A stretch of DNA of 64,000 bases, taken from JAPORK01 sp026710285 (GTDB lineage Bacteria; Pseudomonadota; Gammaproteobacteria; Pseudomonadales; Endozoicomonadaceae). A program made the translations under genes and the position numbers. The DNA lies in contig OZ241746.1 of NCBI GenBank assembly GCA_965201045.1, positions 1,054,001 through 1,118,000 of the forward strand, given 5' to 3'. Under the pieces are notes generated by a model. The model was not told where the DNA came from. It made no database searches and saw only the letters and a program-made list of their open reading frames with translations. This document shows, piece by piece, positions 58,677 through 64,000 of this stretch (its first letter is position 1; every line of letters begins with the position of its first letter).

Positions 58677-60782
58677 CTATTTTTTTACAAAATATTTATT
58701 TCGTGGGTTCGGGCATGGCTGCAACCATTCTTCGTTCAGCAGTTCCTGCGCTGAAGGGCGCTTGGTTGCCTCTACCTGCAAACATTTTCTTACCATCTCC
58801 ACAAATCCAGGGTCAGATTCCCCACGCCGTTGATGCAGTTTATTTGTTTTAACCCCTTTCTGAAATAACTCATCTTCTATGCCCCCGAATGCTCTGTATG
58901 CGGTGCTTATTGAATCTATTTGCCGGGCTGATAAAAGTAAGCATGCCCAACCTCTTTGTTTTATGGGACCCGAATGCCCAATCGCTAAATTTAACATTAA
59001 ACAACCCAGACTCCAGATATCTACTTTGGCATCATATAACACCTCATAAGGACCCGAGAGTACAATATGACAACTTACCTCTGGTGCACGATAACCCGGT
59101 GTTCCCAGCGGGAGAATAGATGCAAACTTAATCAGATGATCGGAATTCACCTGAAGCCCCCACCCAGGTATTGTTCCGGAAGAATCAAAATCACACAGCT
59201 TTACTGTGTACAAGGTAGAGTGGTTACAAAGAAAGAAGCTGTCGCACTGATGGTTTGCTTTGAGTAAAATGTTGGATGCTTTAATGTCTCTGTGTACTAT
59301 CCCTTCGGAATGCAAATATGCCATGGCAGATAAAACCGATCGAAGAATATATTTAAATTGTTCTGTAACCCCTAACCATTGTGCTGTATGGTCTTGTTGC
59401 ATTATCGGATGCATTTTCAGGTGGTACAGGGAACCTATACAATGAGCATCTAATTTAAATCCCATTTCAGTACGCAAGTCTTTGTCCATTTTATCCATAA
59501 AATGAAAGCAATAGTACTTGCTGGTATGTTGGGGGTATCTTGGACCCATAAGAACCCAGTGCAGATCCAGTATGTTGGGGTGCTGTTTATCAGCCTGTAT
59601 TTTAATCTCATTGGGACGATGTACTGTTCTTTTAACTGCATACAATTTTTTAAAACAATACACCTCAAAAACAATAGCGTTTCCTCCTTTTCCCAGGGAT
59701 GCTGTTTGAATTTTTGCCGAGGGTAAGGTGTATAGCATGTTTCCCTTAATTCGTGGATCTCTGGAAAATGCAACAAAACCAGTTTTTGTAAAGTTGTCCT
59801 TATATATGTGACCTTTCTCCAACAGGATTGAAGCAGATGTATCTGCTACACAGCTATTTGCGGCAGGTGGTATATAAGTACCAGTAGCAATGTTTTCCTG
59901 AATGTCGGAGGGCTCATTATCGTATCGCAGCTTAAGCTTGACTAAATTCTTCCCATTTTTATTCATAACAGTGTGTTTATACAGAAAGGCTTTTTTACCA
60001 TCATGAATGTTTGAATAAGCCAGTTGTATAGGGTATATCATCTCACCGCAAGCAAAAGCTGTGCACCTGGGGATTATTTTCTTTATTTGTGCACCCTGTT
60101 GCTTTTTTTTCTGTTGTGATGACGGAAGATTCGGATTGATGTCCATACCCCTTAATTGTACTGTTTTTGGCTGCATGACAGACAGCCGGCTCCCGTTAAT
60201 TAACATTTGGCTATAAGACCCACTTTCTGTAACAGCCGGAGTATTGCTGATCACTAATAAAGTACTTGTTGGATTGTTATCCTGACTGGTAATATCTTCT
60301 ATTTCCGTTAGCGGATTATCAGCAACAGGGTGTGTGATATCTGTGCTGGCTAACACTGTTTGTGTTATGGTGTTTAGTGAAACACTCACAGGATTTATGC
60401 CTGCGGCATCATCTGCCTTCGTCGTGACCCATGTATCACTTGTATAATTAAATTCAGGATTTCTTTCTGTTAGTAGTGGTTCATTTTCTGCAAGATGAAG
60501 GTTATCTATTTGTTGACTAAGTATATCGAGGTTGTCCGCCTGATCGCTATCTTCAGCCTGTGCACAGTCTGTTTGTTGAGCAAAATCTGCCTGATCATCA
60601 ATGGTTGTTTCTGCCTCTTCTTCCATCTGGCAGGAACAATAAATAACATTTGTAGCAGAGGCTCCTTCTGCATGGTTTGTTAACCCTCCACAAAAAGGGC
60701 ATTCCTGAGCTTGCGCACCTAAAAGATAAACAGACAAACCTAAAAATATAATTAAAAAAGATAATAACTGCTTTTTTTTCAT
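58677..60782 (-). CDS. Secreted eukaryotic-like Ser/Thr protein kinase
   Basis: This 701-residue protein begins with a clear Sec signal peptide (KKKQLLSFLIIFLGLSVYLLGAQAQ, likely cut after residue 25). A Cys-rich stretch follows (CPFCGG at 28-33 and CSC at 49-51) that could bind a metal, then an acidic low-complexity linker to about 230. A second Cys-containing region (239-345) has no recognised fold. The kinase domain spans about 360-690: glycine loop GKGGNA (364-369), Lys384, Glu392, HRD (497-499), KASN (501-504), DFD in place of DFG (531-533), APE (566-568), DIW (588-590) and Arg675. Catalytic Lys, Asp and Asn are all present, so activity is plausible despite DFD. A protein kinase exported from the cytoplasm would most likely act outside the cell or in a host. 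A ribosome-binding AAGG lies about 10 nt before the ATG. Export route beyond the inner membrane is unknown. Confidence 0.85.
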   Translation of the reverse strand: MKKKQLLSFLIIFLGLSVYLLGAQAQECPFCGGLTNHAEGASATNVIYCSCQMEEEAETTIDDQADFAQQTDCAQAEDSDQADNLDILSQQIDNLHLAENEPLLTERNPEFNYTSDTWVTTKADDAAGINPVSVSLNTITQTVLASTDITHPVADNPLTEIEDITSQDNNPTSTLLVISNTPAVTESGSYSQMLINGSRLSVMQPKTVQLRGMDINPNLPSSQQKKKQQGAQIKKIIPRCTAFACGEMIYPIQLAYSNIHDGKKAFLYKHTVMNKNGKNLVKLKLRYDNEPSDIQENIATGTYIPPAANSCVADTSASILLEKGHIYKDNFTKTGFVAFSRDPRIKGNMLYTLPSAKIQTASLGKGGNAIVFEVYCFKKLYAVKRTVHRPNEIKIQADKQHPNILDLHWVLMGPRYPQHTSKYYCFHFMDKMDKDLRTEMGFKLDAHCIGSLYHLKMHPIMQQDHTAQWLGVTEQFKYILRSVLSAMAYLHSEGIVHRDIKASNILLKANHQCDSFFLCNHSTLYTVKLCDFDSSGTIPGWGLQVNSDHLIKFASILPLGTPGYRAPEVSCHIVLSGPYEVLYDAKVDIWSLGCLMLNLAIGHSGPIKQRGWACLLLSARQIDSISTAYRAFGGIEDELFQKGVKTNKLHQRRGESDPGFVEMVRKCLQVEATKRPSAQELLNEEWLQPCPNPRNKYFVKK

Positions 60783-61053
60783 TTTTTACTACCTTTTTAA
60801 TCAATTGCTGCACGTTAAGATATAATGGCTACAGCTAAAAATAGCTTGTTTTAAAAAAAAAACAAAAATCTGCAAAGAAAATTATAAGGCACTAACAAAA
60901 AGCAATATGAATGCAACCCTGACAAAGGTTGTATAACGGTTTGTAGCAAAACCTTACCTGCCCGGTCGCTGTGTTGTGGTACCGTGCGGTAGTGCTCGTT
61001 TTACCCGCAGAACAGAAAACAGGTCTTTCTGTTCTGACAGCTAATCTGCTTGT
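60783..61053 (-). promoter_or_regulatory. Upstream region of the secreted kinase gene
   Basis: This 271-nt region separates two kinase genes. On the minus strand a TATAAT hexamer lies at 60881-60886, about 100 nt before the kinase start, with no good -35. A small palindrome AGCTA-AAAA-TAGCT occupies 60833-60846 next to a run of ten A residues. Confidence 0.3.
61009..61035 (-). terminator. Perfect 10-bp hairpin after kinase 2
   Basis: AGAACAGAAA (61009-61018) and TTTCTGTTCT (61026-61035) are perfect reverse complements with a 7-nt loop. The hairpin starts about 18 nt after the kinase 2 stop codon. There is no T run after it in the direction of transcription, so it may stabilise the mRNA end rather than terminate alone. 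Confidence 0.4.
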
Positions 61054-62295
61054 TCAGTTTGCATGCAAGGTCGGGCGCACAAGAGACTTGCTATCGACAG
61101 GTGCGATAATCAGCTCTCTCCTTTTCTGTTCAAGCAATGATAAAACCTGTTCAACATCCGGGCGTTGATCCGGAGTCACTTGCATACAGGGTTTTGCTAT
61201 ATTTTTTAACACATCGATTGCGACGGTCCTCTTGTGGAGTGATCTGTGATATTCCTCGTCATTGTAGTCAATCATCTCTTCTGCTGTTACAGCGTCAAAG
61301 GTATTAAAAATTTCTGCCTCTTTGTTGGGCTCGGGAAGGTTGTCTGTAAAACTATAGTTGCCTGGTCTTCTTAATAACGTTTTATCTACCCACCAGCTGT
61401 TGTATCTTGCTGTTCCTGCAATACACATCCTGATTGTAACACCCATTGAGAAAATATCAGTTTTGAGAGATGCTTTTTCCGGAGCAAAGAAAAGTTCAGG
61501 TGACATATAGGTCATACCAGTAGACCATTCAAAAGTATCAATGTTTTTTGCCGGGTATTGGAAGGATTCACTAAAATCACATATTTTTGCCTGATTCTGG
61601 GATATAAGGATATTTTTGGGATAAAGGTCAGAATGAACAATTGAATGATCATGTATATATTTTAAGCCTTTAGCTACATCGATTAAAATATCAAAGCGTT
61701 GTACCAATGGAAACGGCTGTTTGTCATAGTTGAAACGAGGTTGCTTGTAGTTTAAAAAAGTGTTCAGTTTTGTACCAAGAGAAACACCTGCTAACTCCAT
61801 TAAGATAACGGGTACTTTAAGAGTAGCCTCTCCTGCTCTTTTTATGTTTACATGCCCAAAATTAATGAACTGAACGATATTTTCATGTTTTAATTTTTGC
61901 TGAATCAGTGCTTCATCATGAAGAGCACGATTTTTACATGGACAATGATTATTTTTTATTTCAGACTCTACCCACACGATGTCAATGCCGTTTAAGTCAG
62001 ACTTGAGATCACCCATTTTGAGAGCAATAGCGTGAGTATCGGTTTTATTTTGTTTTGCTTCAAATATTCTGGCGGATGCTCCTTTGCCAATACTGTTAAC
62101 CGATCTGAATTTTATGAAGCTTCTGTCTGAAAATAGCGTTACAGCACTCACGCCACCCGATGAGGATGCGACGCTTTGCTCTGGAGTTACGCTTTTTACG
62201 GAACTGGTTTTTTTTCTTTTTAAAGAAAAGTCTGTCGTATCTGGATTTTCAGGATGTTGATGTTTGTTTCCTGCTGGTACACGAATAGCTTCCAT
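61054..62295 (-). CDS. Eukaryotic-like protein kinase, tandem family member 2
   Basis: This 413-residue protein has no signal peptide. A basic N-terminal stretch (LKRKKTSSVK, 25-34) precedes a Ser-rich linker. The kinase fold spans about 62-390: glycine loop GKGASA (70-75), Lys93, Glu128 in HDEA, HSD (221-223) in place of HRD with PKN (226-228), DFS (240-242) in place of DFG, SPE (265-267) in place of APE, DIFSMGV (280-286) and Arg378. The catalytic Asp, Asn and metal-binding Asp remain, so it may be active; loss of the HRD Arg suggests control without activation-loop phosphorylation. The start has AAGGAAG 7 nt upstream. It is a close paralogue of the next gene. A type III or IV effector role is inference. 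Confidence 0.82.
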   Translation of the reverse strand: MEAIRVPAGNKHQHPENPDTTDFSLKRKKTSSVKSVTPEQSVASSSGGVSAVTLFSDRSFIKFRSVNSIGKGASARIFEAKQNKTDTHAIALKMGDLKSDLNGIDIVWVESEIKNNHCPCKNRALHDEALIQQKLKHENIVQFINFGHVNIKRAGEATLKVPVILMELAGVSLGTKLNTFLNYKQPRFNYDKQPFPLVQRFDILIDVAKGLKYIHDHSIVHSDLYPKNILISQNQAKICDFSESFQYPAKNIDTFEWSTGMTYMSPELFFAPEKASLKTDIFSMGVTIRMCIAGTARYNSWWVDKTLLRRPGNYSFTDNLPEPNKEAEIFNTFDAVTAEEMIDYNDEEYHRSLHKRTVAIDVLKNIAKPCMQVTPDQRPDVEQVLSLLEQKRRELIIAPVDSKSLVRPTLHAN

Positions 62296-62416
62296 TTTAA
62301 TCTTCCTTTATCTCTGTAAAATATTAATTTAATTAATTGATATAGATGTATAAGACAGAAATAAGTTCAGTGTTGCCAGTCAATGGTTAGTGCAGATAAC
62401 AATGAGATTAAGCAAT
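62296..62416 (-). promoter_or_regulatory. Conserved upstream block of kinase 2
   Basis: The 121 nt before this gene are closely similar to the region upstream of kinase 3 (63647-63770). Conserved segments include CACTGAACTTAT, TCTTATACATCTATATC and TTAATTAAATTAATATTTTA, followed by the ribosome-binding site. Conservation between paralogues suggests a shared promoter or regulator site; the exact boxes were not assigned. Confidence 0.45.
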
Positions 62417-63646
62417 TCACGCGAGATTTTTTTCTGTAACAACAGCAAGAAAACTCCGCTTATTCTGTTCCAGCAATGATAAAACTCTTTTAATATCAGG
62501 GCGTTTATCCGGAGTCAGTTGCATGCAGGGTTTTGCTATATTTTCTAGTACATTGATAGCTATTTGCCGCTTAGATAAAGATGTCGTATATTCCGGATCG
62601 TCACTGCGGGAAACCATTTCGCTTGCTGTTATAGCATCAAAAATATTAAAAATTTTTGCCTGCTTATCAGGCTCAGGGAGGGTTGCGCTAATATCGCGTT
62701 TGTCTCGGCTTCTTAAGGTGGCTGTATTTGTCCACCAGCTGTGAGATCTTGCTGTTCCTGCAATACACATCCTGATTGTAACACCCATTGAGAAAAGATC
62801 AGATTTGAGCGATACTATTTTTGGCTCAAAGAAAAACTCAGGCGCCATGTTGGTCATAGAAGCAGACCAGTCAAAGCAAAGTTTCCTTTTTATTGGGTAT
62901 TCGAAGGATAAGCTAAAATCACATATTTTTGCCCGGTTTTGCGATATGAGGATATTTTTTGGATGAATATCCATATGAAGAATTGAATGATCATGGATAT
63001 ATTCTAAGCCTTTAGCTACATCGGTTAAAATAGTAAAGCGCTGTGATAATGGAAATGAGTGTTCATCAGAGTTAAAGTTAGACCGCGTATAATTTACAAA
63101 ATCTTGCAGTTTTTTGTCAAGTGGAGTGCCAGCTAACTCCATTAAGATGGCGGGTATTTTATAATTAACCCCCGAAGCAGTGTTTATATTTACATGTCCA
63201 AAATCAATAAACTGAATTATATTTTTATGTTTTAGTTGCTGATGAATCGATGCTTCATCGTGCAAATCACGGTTTTTACAAATACAATGCTCATCTTTTA
63301 TATCAGATTGTATCCACTGCGTATTGCTATCGTTTAAATAAAACGAGGGGTCACCCAATTTGAGGGCAATAGCCTGAGCATCTGTTTCTTTTTCCTTCAC
63401 TGCATATATTTTAGCGGATGATCCTCTGTCAATGTAATAAACAGATCTGAATTGTATGGCTGGTCTTTCTGAAAACAGCACTGAAGTGCCCGAAGCATCG
63501 GATGAAGATGAAATTTTTTTCTCAGGAGTCAGGCTTTTTATAGGTTTCTTTTGTTTTCTCTTTGATCTTTTAAAGCAAAAATCTGTTGTATCCGAACTCT
63601 CATGATGTTTACGTTTGCTACCAGGTTGTACATGAACTGCTTCCAT
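62417..63646 (-). CDS. Eukaryotic-like protein kinase, tandem family member 3
   Basis: This 409-residue paralogue of kinase 2 has a stronger basic cluster (KRSKRKQKKP, 26-35) that resembles a nuclear localisation signal, and no signal peptide. The glycine loop is DRGSSA (73-78), where the first Gly of the motif is replaced by Asp. Lys96, Glu131, HMD (224-226) in place of HRD, HPKN (228-231), DFS (243-245) in place of DFG, APE (268-270) and Arg382 can be seen. Altered glycine loop and HRD could lower activity, but the key Lys, Asp, Asn and Asp are kept. AAGGAAG precedes the ATG. The two genes are separated by the conserved upstream block and are probably transcribed separately. Confidence 0.82.
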   Translation of the reverse strand: MEAVHVQPGSKRKHHESSDTTDFCFKRSKRKQKKPIKSLTPEKKISSSSDASGTSVLFSERPAIQFRSVYYIDRGSSAKIYAVKEKETDAQAIALKLGDPSFYLNDSNTQWIQSDIKDEHCICKNRDLHDEASIHQQLKHKNIIQFIDFGHVNINTASGVNYKIPAILMELAGTPLDKKLQDFVNYTRSNFNSDEHSFPLSQRFTILTDVAKGLEYIHDHSILHMDIHPKNILISQNRAKICDFSLSFEYPIKRKLCFDWSASMTNMAPEFFFEPKIVSLKSDLFSMGVTIRMCIAGTARSHSWWTNTATLRSRDKRDISATLPEPDKQAKIFNIFDAITASEMVSRSDDPEYTTSLSKRQIAINVLENIAKPCMQLTPDKRPDIKRVLSLLEQNKRSFLAVVTEKNLA

Positions 63647-63863
63647 TTTAGTCTTCCTTCTGTCTATAAAATATTAATTTAATTAACGGATATAGATGTA
63701 TAAGACAGAGATAAGTTCAGTGCTGTCAGTCAGTGGTTAGCACAGATAACAAAGATATTAAGCCGGGTAACATGACAGAAAGGATTGTTATATTTTACCC
63801 TGAATCACTACAACGTTCTGTACTCATTATTCTGGTTTGCTATAACTCATCACCTGAAACCAT
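63647..63863 (-). promoter_or_regulatory. Upstream block of kinase 3
   Basis: The first ~120 nt repeat the conserved block seen before kinase 2. The remaining ~95 nt up to the end of kinase 4 hold no gene and no obvious terminator. Confidence 0.4.
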
Positions 63864-64000
63864 TTAGTTTGTACGCGGGGTTGGACGCATAAAAGGTTTA
63901 CTGCCGCTATAATGAGCAGCTAACTGCACTTTTTTCTCTTCAAGCAATGACAAAACCCATCCAATATCAGGTCGCTGATATGGACTCAGTTGCAAACAGG
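63864..64000 (-). CDS. C-terminal end of a further kinase paralogue (member 4, partial)
   Basis: The minus strand from the right edge to a TAA at 63864-63866 encodes the last 44 residues of a protein clearly related to kinases 2 and 3. It reads CLQLSPYQRPDIGWVLSLLE in place of CMQVTPDQRPDVEQVLSLLE, and ends RPTPRTN where kinase 2 ends RPTLHAN. This is the kinase C-lobe with the conserved Arg of the RPD motif. The rest of the gene lies beyond the window. Confidence 0.8.
   Translation of the reverse strand, partial: CLQLSPYQRPDIGWVLSLLEEKKVQLAAHYSGSKPFMRPTPRTN

Noticed and set aside
59450..59776. Frames on both strands within the secreted kinase gene
   Set aside because: They are alternative-frame shadows of a gene with a complete set of kinase motifs.

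Overview
The window is AT-rich DNA from a bacterium, most likely a host-associated gammaproteobacterium. Three features point that way: a 54-kb array of giant secreted Rhs/YD-repeat proteins, a cluster of eukaryotic-type protein kinases (some with nuclear-localisation-like basic N-termini), and short palindromic dispersed repeats of a kind common in gammaproteobacteria. An intracellular symbiont or parasite, for example of the Endozoicomonadaceae, would fit. This is inference; no rRNA or other taxonomic marker is present.

Region 1 (1-53800, all on the minus strand) is a head-to-tail array of ten paralogous genes of about 5.5 kb, called here copies 0 to 9 from left to right; transcription runs from 9 towards 0. 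Each encodes a roughly 1840-residue protein with a membrane-spanning export leader, a conserved N-terminal Rhs entry domain, many YD repeats, a canonical Rhs core ending in a DPTGN motif, a Gly/Ala-rich hydrophobic segment, and a roughly 200-residue C-terminal tip with invariant Cys and His residues. The middle is nearly the same in all copies. The leader and the tip fall into a few discrete types that are combined differently from copy to copy, so the array looks like the product of tandem duplication plus gene conversion. Copies 7 to 3 are packed with 5-nt gaps or an 11-nt overlap and should be one transcript; the other junctions are AT-rich spacers of 124-249 nt. Copy 0 is cut by the window edge. 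Copy 9, first in the transcription order, is broken by a single in-frame nonsense codon. No small immunity-type gene lies between any copies.

Region 2 (53801-54644) is the divergent intergenic region between the array and the next operon. It holds a candidate promoter for the array and a possible 39-residue membrane peptide.

Region 3 (54645-58100, plus strand) is a compact three-gene operon for the branched-chain 2-oxoacid dehydrogenase complex: E1 alpha, E1 beta and lipoylated E2. The E3 gene is not in the window.

Region 4 (58101-58676) is a gene-free island of inverted repeats.

Region 5 (58677-64000, minus strand) holds four eukaryotic-like kinase genes. One carries a secretion signal peptide and a DFD motif. 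The other three form a tandem paralogous family with a shared upstream block; the two complete members have altered HRD and DFG motifs, and the last is cut by the right edge. The Rhs array and the kinases together suggest a region devoted to interaction with a host or competitors, flanking an ordinary metabolic operon.
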